Source: Pigoraptor vietnamica
Taxonomy: Eukaryota > Opisthokonta > Filasterea
Direction: 5' to 3'
Length of the DNA: 47,514 nt
Assembly (NCBI GenBank): GCA_943704525.1
Contig: CALSCQ010003231.1
Location: 1-47,514, forward strand
A program made the position numbers and the translations under genes. The notes beneath the pieces were generated by a model. It was not told where the DNA came from and ran no database searches. It saw only the letters and a list, made by a program, of their open reading frames with translations. Below are positions 36,201 through 47,514 of the stretch, one piece after another. Every line of letters begins with the position of its first letter. Position 1 is the first letter of the stretch.

Positions 36201-39200
36201 AGGCCTTCGTCGGGTCCGACACAAGCTGGTACGTGAACGACTCGTTTGCATCCACGTCGGTCGACGTCATTGTCGCCACGAGCGTGTCGCGAGGAAGGTT
36301 CTCAGTCACGTTGCTGTTGCTCAGTGCCATCGCTGTCGGCGCCTCGTTCACGTCTGCAAGCATCGTGCGGTACAGGGTGAGCCGCAGTGCACATACACGT
36401 GAGGAAAATACGAACACGCCACGCACAGCGTTTCCGCACTCGCCGCCACATTACTTACCGGTGACCTTGATCGTGAGGGTGGCGACCACCGAAAGGCCGG
36501 CCTTGTCCGTTGCGCGCACGTCGAGCGTGTAATCCGACCGCGTCTCATAATCAAACGGCAGGCGCACCTGCAGTTTGTCGCCGGACATGATGAAAGCATT
36601 CGCGGGGTCGGCCACCAGCGTGTACGTGAACGTGTCGCCCGAGTCCTGGTCAATCGCCCGGAGGTCTCCAATTGGGTACCCGCTGACCGTGTTCTCCGGC
36701 ACTGTCGACGTCGTCACGCGGACGCCCGTCGGCGCCTCGTTGATGTCGCGCACCATGATGGTGAGCTGCTGCGTCGCGTTCTGACCGAGGCGATCCGTCA
36801 CACGCACATTCACCGTGACCGTCGGCGACTCCTCAAAGTCGAACGGGCGCGCCGTGAGGAGGCTCGTGCCAGACACGGTAAAGTTGGCCGGGCCGCTGCC
36901 AGCGACGATCGAGAACGTCCACGAGTCGCCGTCGTCGGGATCGCCAAACTGCTGCAAGGTGCCAATGACCGTGCCGCTCGGGGCGTTCTCAAACACAGTG
37001 TTGTTGCTGATCGTGCAGCCCGTCGGCGGCTCGTTCACGTCCTCAATGGTGATGGTGAAGTTCTTGCGGAACGAGAGGCCGTACTGGTCCGACGTCACGA
37101 TGGTCAGCTGCACAGAGTGGGGTCCCGTCTCGTAGTCGAGGCCGCGAGCGACGACAAGGCGACCCTGCGACGTCGCAAAGAGGCTCTGCGGGTTCACAAC
37201 GAGCGAGTACAGGAACGAGTTGCCGGCGTCAGGGTCCTTGGAAGTCAGCGTGCCGACGACCGTGCCGACGGGGCTGTTCTCCGCAATGCTCGTCTTGGAG
37301 AGGGTGATGTCCGTCGGGGGCTCGTTGACGTCGAAAATCGGAATGTCAAAGTCGCGCGTGATCGTGTTGTTGCCCCTGTCGGTCGAGTTGACGGAGATTC
37401 GAATCAACGGCGTTGCCTCGTAATCAAACACGGTGTTCGTGAAGATGAACGCGTCCTTCGTCGTGAAGACGACCGGGCCCGTCATCCCAAGGGAGTACGA
37501 GAACGACTCGTAGTTGTCCGGATCGTCCGTCGTCAGACCCGCGACCAGCGACTTGACGGGCATGCCCTCCGGAATGCCGACAAGGCCGTCGATGCCACGA
37601 AGGCCGACGTCCAGCGGGGACTCGTTCACGTCAATCACAGAGATCACAAAGCGGCGGGAGATCGTGAGTCCGCCGTGGTCCGTCCCGCGGATCTCGATCG
37701 TGTACTGCGACAGGCCCTCATAGTCGATCGACGTGCCCACGCACAACTGCGAACCGTCAATGTAGAAGGACACGTCCGGGTCATACGTGAGGTCGTAGTC
37801 GTAGTGCTCGCCAATGTCCGGGTCCCCGAGGGTTGACAGATTGCCCAGCACGTAACCGTACGGCACGTTCTCCAACACCGACGTCGACGTCAGCTCGAGC
37901 GACGTGGCGGGCTCGTTGACGTCCACCACGTGGATAACAAGCAGCTGCTGGACGCTGAGGCCGCCGTTGTCCGTCGCCGTGACCGTGACGTTGTAAGACC
38001 GCCGAGTTTCATAATCGAACGAGCGCGCCGTCTGGAGGACGAGACCGATGAGCGTGATGTCGCCGGCGGGCTGTACGGCAATCTGGTACTGGAAGCCGTC
38101 TGTTTGCTCGGGGTCACCGACCGCCTGGATGCGGCCAATAAGCGTGCCCACGGGCTTGTTCTCCTCCACGTCGAGCACGCCGTCCTGCAGCGCAATGCCC
38201 GTCGGAGGTTCGTTGATGTTCGTGACGAAGACGTCAAAGTCGCGCGAGACGCCGAGCCCGCCCTGGTCCTCGCAGGTGATCGTCAGCGTGTACTTCCACT
38301 GCGCCTCGTAGTCCAGCGGTACGCTGTTCCGCAGGTGGTTGCTGACAATCTTAAAGGGCGCGTTTTGAGGCGCGGCAATACGGCACGTGGCCGTCGCACC
38401 GGCATCGGGGTCGCCCTCCGCGGTGAGGTCACCAATCTGCGTGTCGGCAGCGAGGTTCTCCTGGATGCTGTTGGCCGAGAGGCGAATGTTCGTGGGCGGC
38501 TCGTTGACGTCTTTCACGGTAATCGTGAACGCGACGGCCTTCGAGAGACCGCCGACGTCCGTGCACGTGATCTGGAGCGAGTACGAGTTCACCGTTTCAA
38601 AGTCGAGGATGAGCGTCGACACAAGCCGGTTGGCGCCGTCCAGGCGGAAAGCGGATGTGCCCGTCATCACGCACGCAGGGACGTCGTTCGCGTCAGGGTC
38701 CGTCACCGTGAGGTTGCCCACAGCGCTGCCGATCGGGAGGTTCTCGTTCATGGACGTCGACGAGAGCACCACTGCGGTCGGTGCCTCGTTCACGTCCAGC
38801 ACGCCGATCGTGATGTTGCGCGAGAACGAGAGGCCACCGTTGTCCGTCACCTTCACCGTCACCTGCAGCGTGCGCGTCGCCTCAAAGTCCAAAGAGGCCT
38901 TGGCGACGAGCTGCGTCCCAGTCAAACCAAAGCGGCCGCCAGCATTGTCGGTAATCGCAAACGTGAACGTCGAACCCGCGTCGGGATCGGAAGCGCTGAG
39001 GACCCCGATGACGGCATTGATGGCGTTGTTCTCCGCAATCGTGTCCTTGGTAATCGCAATGGCCGTCGGGGGCTCGTTGACGTCTGCAAATGGCAAACAG
39101 GGGGTGAGTTGCTGACAGCGACCGCGCACGCCAAGAGCAGCCTCTTGCGGGCATCACAGCAGCGCTGGCGACATGCACGCACCCTTCACGGTGATGGTGA

Positions 39201-42200
39201 ACGACTTCGTGACGCTCAAGCCGCCAGAGTCCGTTGCCGCGAGGACAATCGAATGGCTAGAGACCGTCTCAAAATCGAGGGCCTTGGCCGTGCGCAGCTT
39301 TCCGCCGTCGATCGAGAAGAACGAAGCCGAAGCACCGCCAGTGATCGAAAACTCGATGACGTCACGGGCATCGACGTCCTGCGCGGTGATGAGGGCGACG
39401 ACGGATCCACGCGGCGCATCCTCGGCAATCTCGGTTGCGTTGATCGCGAGGTTGAACGGCGCCTCGTTCACATCTACGACGCAAGAGGTGAATTAGAAGG
39501 GGCGCATGTCGCCAATGGGGCAATTATAAACTTTCAACCTCAAAATCTTACTGAGCAGAAAAAAAGCGATTTGAGAAGCACAAGACCATATGAAGAGAAC
39601 ATGTCCACGCGACCCACCGAGGACGCTGATGACAAAGTTCTTGTTGAAAGAGAGACCGCCCTGATCAGTCACTCGGAGCGAGAGGGTGTAGCTGGGTGCC
39701 GCCTCGAAATCAAGCGCCTTGATCGTCACAAGGGACGCGCCCTCAATGGAGAAGGCCCCGTTGGTCGGGTCGCTGGTGATCGAGTACGTGAAGACGGGAG
39801 CGGTGTCGGGATCCGTTGCAGACAGCGTCCCGACGGTGAACTTGGTGTCGGTGTTCTCGGCCACGGTCGATGCCGAAAGAGACAGCGACGTGGGTGCCTC
39901 GTTCACGTCTACGGTGAAGCACGTGTTAGAAGTTACGACAACATGACTACACACACAACACTCTGTCCAGACGGAACAATGAAAGATAAGTGCCACAACA
40001 AAGCTGGACGCACCCTGCACGCGGAGGGTGAAGTCGCGCGACACCGATAGCTGCCCGTTATCCATCGACATGACCGTCACGACGTACGTCGAACGGCGCT
40101 CAAAGTCAAGCGCGGCGTTCGTCACAATCGCGCCGTTCTGGATTGCAAACGCGTTCTCGGGGTTGGCCGTAAGCGAGTACGTGAACGTCGAGTGCGCGTC
40201 GGGATCCTGCGTTGCAAGCGTGCCAAGCGACGTGCCCACAACCATGTTCTCGTTGACCGTCGTGCCGCTCAGAGTGATGTCAGTGGGCGCTTCGTTGACA
40301 TCTGCGAGGGGCCGTAACAAAGTATAAATATAAGCAAGTGCAATAGGCCAAACACACAACGCACAAGAGACCTACCGTTAACGGTGATAACAAAGTTCGA
40401 GGTGATGAACTGGGACGCCGTGTCCGTTGCGCGCACGTCAACGCTGTACGACGACTTTGTCTCAAAATCGAGCGCCGACTTGGTCATCAGCCTGCCGTTC
40501 TTAATCTCAAACATGTTGCTGGGGTCCGTCAGCGACAGCGTGATCGTATCGCCGGCGTCCGGGTCGACGACGCCCAGCGTTCCAACGACGCCGACAAAGT
40601 TCTCGTTGACGGCCGTCGCCGAGATGTTGAGAAGGACAGGTGGCTCGTTCACGTCTGCGCCAGACACACAGTTATGCTTGGACAACTGGTTGTAATGCAT
40701 GACTTCGTGAACAGCCCATTCCATTTTGACAAGACAGACAAACGGATGACGACACATACCGAGGACGGAGACGGAGAAGATCCGCGTCACAAAGAGACCG
40801 CCCTTGTCGGTCGACTTGATCGAGACAGTGTAGTCGTGCTTCGTCTCGAAGTCAAACGCAACAGCCGAGCGCAGCTCGTTCCCGTTCGCAATCGCAAAGG
40901 AGGGGTTCGAACCGTCGATCGTGTACGCGAAGACTTCGTTGGCGTCGGGATCGCCCGTCGTGGCGAAGCGGCCGATGAGTGTGCCGGTGGGCTTGTTCTC
41001 CTGAATCGTCGACGCGTCGAGAGTGATGCCCTGGGGCTCCTCGTTCACATCTGGAAGCAGAATGGAGGCCGCAACGTGAGGAAAACACGTTCGCAGTGAC
41101 ACCAAGCGCGTCCCTGCACACAGCCCTACACACCCGTGACGGCGATGGTGAAACCCTTGCTGAACGTCAGCCCCAGCTGGTCGGCCGTCTGGATCGTCAC
41201 AGCGTAGCTCGAGCGCGTCTCAAAGTCCAGCGGCTTGGTCGTGCGCAGTGCATTGTCCACGATCGCAAACGAGTTGCTCGCGTCCGTCAGCGTGTACGTG
41301 AACGTGTTGCCGACATCGGGATCCGTCGTCGTGAGAGAGCCGACGATCGAGTTCGCCGCGAGGTTCTCGGCAATCGTGAGGCCAGAGAGGCTCAGACCCG
41401 TCGGGGCCTCGTTGACGTCTGGATAGTTAGAAGCGCATCGAGGAGAGTCAGCAACACGAAACATGCGAATAAATACGACTCGGCACAAGCCACATCAGAC
41501 ACCGACCAGTGACAGAGACGGTGAACGTGCGCTCGACCGTCCCACTGCGCTTGCTTTCTGTTCCGACGATCGTTACGCTGTACGACGACTGCGCCTCGTA
41601 GTCGAGGAACTTGGCCGTCGTGAGCTTGTTGCCCTGGATGGCGAAGGCATTCGATGGGTTCGTCTTGATCGTGTACGACATGGTCGAGTCCGGCGCAAAG
41701 TTGCCCTGGCTGGATAGCGTGCCAACGGTCGTCCCCACGGCGAGGTTCTCGGCGATCGTGTTGCCAGTCAGTGTCATGCCCGTCGGCGTCTGGTCCACCG
41801 CTGCGAAGCAGAAGAAATGAACAGTGTCAAGTTGTGAATGGGTAGCCTTAAGGGGATAACACAACAGAATTTGCTGAGTCTCCTCAATTGCTGGCACATA
41901 CCGTTGACAGTAACCGTGATGGTCGTCTGGAACGTGTTCGCTGCCTTATCCTGCACGCGAATGACGACGGCATAGCTCGTAGCCACGCGCGTATCGAGGA
42001 GGATCGCCGTCACGAGGTTGTTGCCGTTGAGCGAAAACGCGTTCGAAGGGTTCGTCACAATCGTGTACGCGAACGTCTCCTGCGCATCCTCGTCCGTCGC
42101 CGACAGTGCGCCGACACCGGTGCCGATGGCGCTCGTCTCGGAGATCTGGTTGCCGGTGATCGTGATTGCCGTCGGCACCTCGTTCACATCTGCGTTCGCG

Positions 42201-45200
42201 CATCGGCACGTGCGTTAGAAACCGCATCACTGCGCGCACACATGACAAGCGACTTTTCTCCATACCAATGACGGTGATGTCAAAGTTGACCGTGGCCGAC
42301 AGCTGGCCCTTGTCCGTCACCGTAACGCCAATCCGGTATGTGGACGTTGCCTCGAAGTTCAGGGCCTTGACGGCGACCAGGTTGGACCCAACGACGCCGA
42401 ACGTCGTGCCGGGGTTTGTGCTCACGGTAAACGTGAACGTCTCGCCGGCATCGGGGTCGCCGACCTGCGTGAGCGCTCCAATGACGGCGTTGACAGCGTT
42501 GTTCTCCGCGATCGTCGACTTGGACAGCGTGATGCCTGTGGGCGCCTCATTCACATCTGCGTTGGAGCGCATGCACACGTGAGATACAGTGCACTGACCC
42601 GCACAACAGAGACCAACAGAAGAGCCTAGGCCCACCTGTGATGGTGATCGTGTACGTATGATCGGCAGTGAGCCCGCCCTTGTCCGTCGCACGCAACGTC
42701 AGCGAATACGTCGAACGCGCCTCAAAATCAAGCGGCTTGAGTGAGCGGAGAGAAGATCCCGAAATCTCAAACTCAGTCGAGCCTCCCACAATAGAGTACG
42801 TCGACGCGTCCCCAGCGTCCGGGTCGCCAATAGCCGCAAGCGTGCCGACCACAGTGGCTGCGGCGGCGTTCTCGGCGATGGTCGTCGCAGAGAGCGAGAC
42901 GTCCGTGGGTGCCTCGTTCACGTCTGTGCGTGCGCAACAATTAGAACGTGACAACAATACACTCGCATAACCCAGTTCTTCGCAGCATACTATGCGCGCA
43001 CTCACTGGCAACCGTGATCGTGAATGTCTGGGAGAAGAACAGGCTGCCTTGGTCGGTCGTGCGAATCGTCACCGAGTACGAGTTCTTCGCCTCAAAGTTG
43101 AATGACACGCTCGTCTTGAGGGTGTTGCCAGCGATCGAGAACGCGTTCGCCGTGTCCGTATCGATCGTGTATGTGAATGTGTTGGCGCTGTCCGGATCCG
43201 TCGTCGTCAGCGTCCCGACCGTTGTCCCAACCACAAGGTTTTCGTTCACCGTCATCGCCGAAAGCGAAATCGCCGTCGGCGCCTCGTTGACGTCCGTCAC
43301 GGAGATAACAAAGTCCTTGTCGAATGTGCCTCCAAACTTGTTCTCCTTCACAGTAATCGTCGCCGTGTACGTCTTCTGCGTCTCGTAGTCCAGCGACTTG
43401 GCCGTCATCAGCTGGTTGCCCGAAATCGCAAACGCACTGCTCGGGTTGACCTTGAGCGTGTACGTGAACGTAGAGTCCGGAGGGAAATTTCCAACGGCGC
43501 CGAGCGTCCCAATGGCCGTCGACACGGCAGAGTTCTCCGCCACCGAAGATCCCGTCAGCGTGATGCCCGTCGGCGTCTTGTCCACAACTGCGTTTACGGT
43601 AACAGGTTCGATTACGTTCGGATCCCTCCCAGCAAACACAACCGACATCGTTCTATCACATCTGCACGGTCATACTCACACTGCACGGTGATCGTCGCCG
43701 ACCGCACGAACGTAAGCCCGCCCTTGTCGGTGCCCGTCACCGCAATGTCGTACGAAGACTTGGCCGCAAAGTTCAGAATCACCGCCGTGTTCAGGGCGTT
43801 GTTGTTCGCAATCGCGAAAGCGTTCCCCGGGTTCGTCGTCAGCGTCAGCGTCACGGCGTCATTCGCGTCGACGTCGGTCCACGCAAGCGTACCAACGCGC
43901 GTTCCGATGGGCGCAATCTCAGAGACCGTCTGGCCGGTGAGCGTCACGCTCGTCGGCGCCTCGTTCACGTCTGGGAAGCATTATGGCACAGGTGAGTGGC
44001 ATGTGAGACTCAAACAGGCTTGTTGTGGTGTGGCGTATTTCATCAAAGGCACTAAACACACAACTCGCAAGTAACCCACCGTTGACAGTGATGACAAAGT
44101 CTGCCGCAACCGAGAGGCCACCCTTGTCGGTCGTCGAGATGCGCACCGTGTACGTCTTCTGAGTCTCAAAGTCTAGCGCAGAGACGGTCGCGAGGTTGCC
44201 GTTGCTGATTCCAAAGGCGCTCGAGGGGTTCGTGACCAGGGCGTACGTGAACGTCTCCCCCGCATCCGGGTCGCCGGTGGTGGAGAGCGCCCCGATGGTA
44301 CCCACAACATTCTCGTTGATGGCTAGAGCCGAAAGTGCGAGGCCAGTGGGCGCCTCGTTAACATCTGCGACAGCAGTTCGTTACGGTGAGGCAAAGGCAT
44401 AAAACAATGTGCATTTCTGTCAGCAAACGGAGCTTTAACAGTACCGGTCACGGTGATCGTCAGCGTCTTGGAGATCGTGTTTCCACCCTTGTCCGTCACC
44501 CGCACGTCGACAGCGTAGCTCGATCGTGTCTCGAAGTCGAAGACGGCCGCCGTCTTGAGTGTAGAGCCACTGATGGCAAAGCCGGTCGTCGACGTGGCGA
44601 AGGTGAACGTCTCGGATGCGTCGGGATCGCCTGTTGCCGACAGCGTGCCAATGGTAGTGCCGCTCACCGCATTCTCAGCGACCGTGCTGGCACTGAGAGA
44701 GATGCCCGTCGGCGGCTCGTTTACGTCTGCAGCAAGAAAGAGAAAAAAAGAAAAGAACGCAGATGAGAAAACGGATCGCACGACAAATTCCATTACATTT
44801 TGCGAAAACAACGGGTTTGAAGCTCGAAGCTGGTAAGCAAGAGTCGGCACCTACCAAGCACAGTGACAGTGAACGCCTGCTGCGCGCTGAGTCCGTCCTG
44901 GTCGGTGACCTTAATCGTGATCGAGAACGAGTTGGCAGTCTCAAAGTCGAAAGGAGCGGTCGCGCGGAGAGCGTTTCCGGAGATCGAGAAGCGGCCGCTA
45001 GCATCGTTGACAAGCGTGAACGTGAGCGTCTGCGCTGCGTCGGGGTCGATGCCAGTGATCGTGCCGACGGTGGAACCGGCGGGGCTGTTCTCGTTGATCG
45101 ACAGCGACGACACAGTCACTCCAGTCGGCGCCTCGTTGACGTCTACACGCAAACACATAAGGCGCTATTAAAAAAGGAAAAAAGGAGGGTTTTGAAGTCG

Positions 45201-47514
45201 ACGGCAAACGCGAAGCACACCCACCGATGATGTTGATGGTGAAGGCCTTGTCCACGGACCCGCCGTACTTCGTGTTCGTGCTGCGAATCGTGAGCGAATA
45301 CGAATTCTTCGTCTCAAAATCGAACGTCTTCTTCGACTGCAGCTGCGCGCCACTGATCTGGAAGGCAGAGTCGGCGTCGATGGTAATGAGGTACGAGAAC
45401 GTGGAGTCGGGCTGGAAATTGCCAAGCGTGTTGAGGTTGCCGATAAGAGTGCCGGCCGCGAGGTTCTCGCGGATGGTTGTCGCGTCGAGGACGACACCCG
45501 TCGGCGTCTTGTCGACAAACTGCACGTTGATGGTGAAGGGGACATCGAGCGTAAGCCCCGCCTTGTCCGTCGCTGTGACGACGATGTTGTACGAGCTCGT
45601 CGTGGCATAGTCGAGCAACGTATTTGTCACAAGCGCGCCGTTGGAGATGGCGAATGTGTTGCCGGGGTTGGTCTTCAGCGTCAGCGTCACCGCGTCGCCG
45701 ACATCGGGGTCCACCGACGAGAGCGACCCAACGACCGTGTTCACAGGCGAAGTTTCCGAGACCGAGTTCTTCGACAGTTGCACCGATGTCGGCGGCTCGT
45801 TCACGTCTGTCGGCATGAGACAGAGCTGCGTTAGCGGAGGGAGACTACACGAGACACGTCGACGCGGCCACAAGGGATCGCCAACTTACCAATCACGTTG
45901 ATCGTGAACGCCTGGGACACAAAGAGCCCGCCCTTGTCCGTGCTCACGACGGTGATCGCGTACGACGTCTGCGCCTCAAAGTTAATTGCCGCGTTCGTGA
46001 CAAGGTTCGACCCAGAAATCGCAAAAGTGTTGCCGGGGTTGCTGCTGAGCGTGTACGTGGCCGTATCGCCGGCGTCGGGGTCGCCTCCTGTAGTGAGTGC
46101 GCCAACAACTGTGCCCGTCGCCACATTCTCTTGGACGGTCGACTTCGACAGCGCAATCGATGTCGGAGGTTCGTTCACATCTTTTGAGACAAATAACATA
46201 GGTTAGGCAAACGCATAATAAGAATTACATATACAGCATATAGCTTGGGACCTACCGAGGACACTGATTGTGAACGTGTGCGTCGCCGTGAGGCCACCCT
46301 TGTCGGTCGTCACGATCGAAACAGAGTAGCTCGACGTGGCCTCGAAGTTGAAGACGGCGTTCGTGCGCAGGACATCGCGGTCGATCGTGAACAGAGCCGT
46401 GGCAACACCGAACGTGTACGTGGCCGTGTCGGTTGTGTCGGGGTCGCCCACAGTTGTAAGCTTGCCCACGGACGTTCCGATGGCCGAGTTCTCAGGCACC
46501 GTGAGCTTGTCAAGAGCGACGTCGGTGGGCGCCTCGTTCACGTCGTTGACCGTGACGGTGAACGTCTGGGAAAAGAACAGGTTGCCTTGGTCCGTCGTGC
46601 GGATCGTCACCGAGTACGAGTTCTTCGCCTCAAAATTGAACGCAACTTTCGTCTTGAGGGTGCTGCCAGTGATCGAGAACGCGTTCGCCGTGTCCGTATC
46701 AATCGTGTACGTGAACGTGTTTGCGCTGTCCGGATCCGTAGATGTCAGCGTCCCGACCGTCGTGCCAACTGCGAGATTTTCGTTCACCGTTGACGCCGAA
46801 AGCGAAATCGCCGTCGGCGCCTCGTTGACGTCCGTCACGGAGATAACAAAGTCCTTGTCGAATGTGCCTCCAAACTTGTTCTCCTTCACGGTAATCGTCG
46901 CCGTGTACGTCTTCTGCGTCTCGTAGTCCAGCGACTTGGCCGTCACTAGCTGGTTGCCCGAAATCGCAAACGCACTGCTCGGGTTGACCTTGAGCGTGTA
47001 CGTGAACGTAGAGTCCGGAGGGAAATTTCCAACGGCGCCGAGCGTCCCAATGGCCGTCGACACGGCAGAGTTCTCCGCCACCGAAGATCCCGTCAGCGTG
47101 ATGCCCGTCGGCGTCTTGTCCACAACTGCGTTTACGGTAACAGGTTCGATTACGTTCGAATCCCTCCCAGCAAACACAACCGACATCGTTCTATCACATC
47201 TGCGCGGTCATACTCACACTGCACGGTGATCGTCGCCGACCGCACGAACGTAAGCCCGCCCTTGTCGGTGCCCGTCACCGCAATGTCGTACGAAGACTTG
47301 GCCGCAAAGTTCAGAATCACCGCCGTGTTCAGGGCATTGTTGTTCGCAATCGCAAAAGCGTTCCCCGGGTTCGTCGTCAGTGTCAGCGTCACGGCGTCAT
47401 TCGCGTCGACGTCGGTCCACGCAAGCGTACCAACGCGCGTTCCGATGGGCGCAATCTCAGAGACCGTCTGGCCGGTGAGCGTCACGCTCGTCGGCGCCTC
47501 GTTCACGTCTGCAA
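33273..47514 (-). CDS. Giant cadherin-like repeat membrane protein, 5' end beyond the window
   Basis: At least 26 exons run leftward: 47218-47508, 46256-47125, 45890-46180, 45225-45806, 44855-45142, 44445-44726, 44080-44364, 43680-43970, 43006-43587, 42636-42923, 42266-42556, 41902-42189, 41507-41800, 41134-41418, 40760-41050, 40376-40654, 40014-40301, 39618-39908, 39183-39473, 36459-39083, 36066-36353, 35677-35967, 35282-35575, 34637-35209, 34273-34557, 33273-34183. They encode about 3,970 residues in frame. I count 39 cadherin-type repeats of 93-98 residues, pattern DVNEAPT, then EN, GT-VG-L, DPD, LDFE, TD-GGL. These carry the acidic positions that bind calcium in cadherins, though DxNDN is DVNEA and DRE is DFE. 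The last exon adds an EGF-like module (CSSDPCLNSRNCSQ), a Gly/Ser linker, one membrane helix (VIIPAVVGGVVGLAAVIGAVAYM) and a 110-residue cytosolic tail. Adhesion or surface recognition is inferred. All introns are phase 1. Confidence 0.9.
36459..39083 (-). other. Large nine-repeat exon of the cadherin-like gene
   Basis: This 2,625-bp exon encodes nine consecutive repeats with no intron, beginning at DVNEPPTAIAI, DVNEAPTAVVL, DVNEPPTNIRL, NINEPPTGIAL, DVNEPATSLEL, DVNESPLDVGL, DVNEPPTDITL, DVNEPPTGCTI and DINEAPTGVRV. They are more divergent from one another than the single-repeat exons to the right. It contrasts with the one-repeat-per-exon pattern on both sides. Confidence 0.9.
43010..43972 (-). 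repeat. Internal duplication of cadherin-like gene, left copy
   Basis: Exons 43006-43587 and 43680-43970 and the intron between them match 46550-47510 at an offset of about 3,538 bases. Across the roughly 700 bases from 43268 to 43970, intron included, fewer than ten mismatches are visible. Divergence rises toward 43010. Confidence 0.95.
46550..47510 (-). repeat. Internal duplication of cadherin-like gene, right copy
   Basis: Near-identical partner of 43010-43972. The match reaches the window edge, so the duplicated block may extend further right. At its left end the coding sequence runs without an intron into the next repeat (TVTVNDVNEAPTDVAL), whereas the left copy has an intron at the equivalent point (43005-42924). 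Confidence 0.95.

Noticed and set aside
37930-40050. 706-residue plus-strand frame
   Set aside because: It is antisense to the repeats of the cadherin-like gene and crosses several of its introns.

Overview
This window is nuclear DNA from a unicellular eukaryote, probably a free-living protist. Eleven protein-coding genes are visible. Almost all are split by short spliceosomal introns (mostly 40-300 bp, many under 120 bp) with clear GT...AG ends. All three standard stop codons are used, so the ordinary genetic code applies. The coding DNA is GC-rich and intergenic gaps are short (90-1,250 bp). The lineage cannot be fixed from this sequence alone. The gene set (NudE, INO80-type ARP5, PELP1/RIX1, NOP2, cadherin-like repeats, a TTLL enzyme) excludes prokaryotes.

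Layout, left to right: (1) 3'-truncated CDGSH iron-sulfur protein gene (-, 135-645); (2) TTLL-family amino-acid ligase with an N-terminal membrane anchor (-, 1022-3297); (3) UPF1/SEN1-like helicase fused to six CCHC zinc knuckles and a Gly/Tyr/Ala-rich tail (-, 4308-8240); (4) NudE/NDEL1 dynein regulator (+, 8911-10310); (5) NOP2 rRNA m5C methyltransferase (-, 10401-14976); (6) actin-related protein 5 (+, 15285-19162); (7) PELP1/RIX1 ribosome-biogenesis factor (-, 19398-22730); (8) tandem universal-stress-protein gene (+, 23086-25354); (9) UDP-glucuronate 4-epimerase-like protein with a coiled-coil extension (-, 25613-27671); (10) receptor-like protein with an ANF-type ligand-binding domain, an EGF-like module and two membrane segments (+, 28919-32912); (11) giant cadherin-like membrane protein with at least 39 repeats (-, 33273 to beyond the right edge).

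From gene 3 onward the strands alternate strictly. This gives divergent promoter pairs (3/4, 5/6, 7/8, 9/10) and convergent ends (4/5, 6/7, 8/9, 10/11). The genes do not form one pathway, although NOP2 and PELP1/RIX1 both act in large-subunit ribosome maturation. The right-hand third is dominated by two secreted or cell-surface proteins.

The most unusual items are: the helicase-zinc-knuckle fusion whose Walker B glutamate is missing; the cadherin-like gene built from one-repeat phase-1 exons, with a very recent internal duplication and an intron present in only one duplicate; the orphan ANF/EGF receptor; the nearly uniform (UG)n orientation of intronic dinucleotide repeats; and a palindrome shared by two divergent promoters. 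Gene models were joined by eye from reading frame, splice sites and family similarity. No alignment or transcript data were available.
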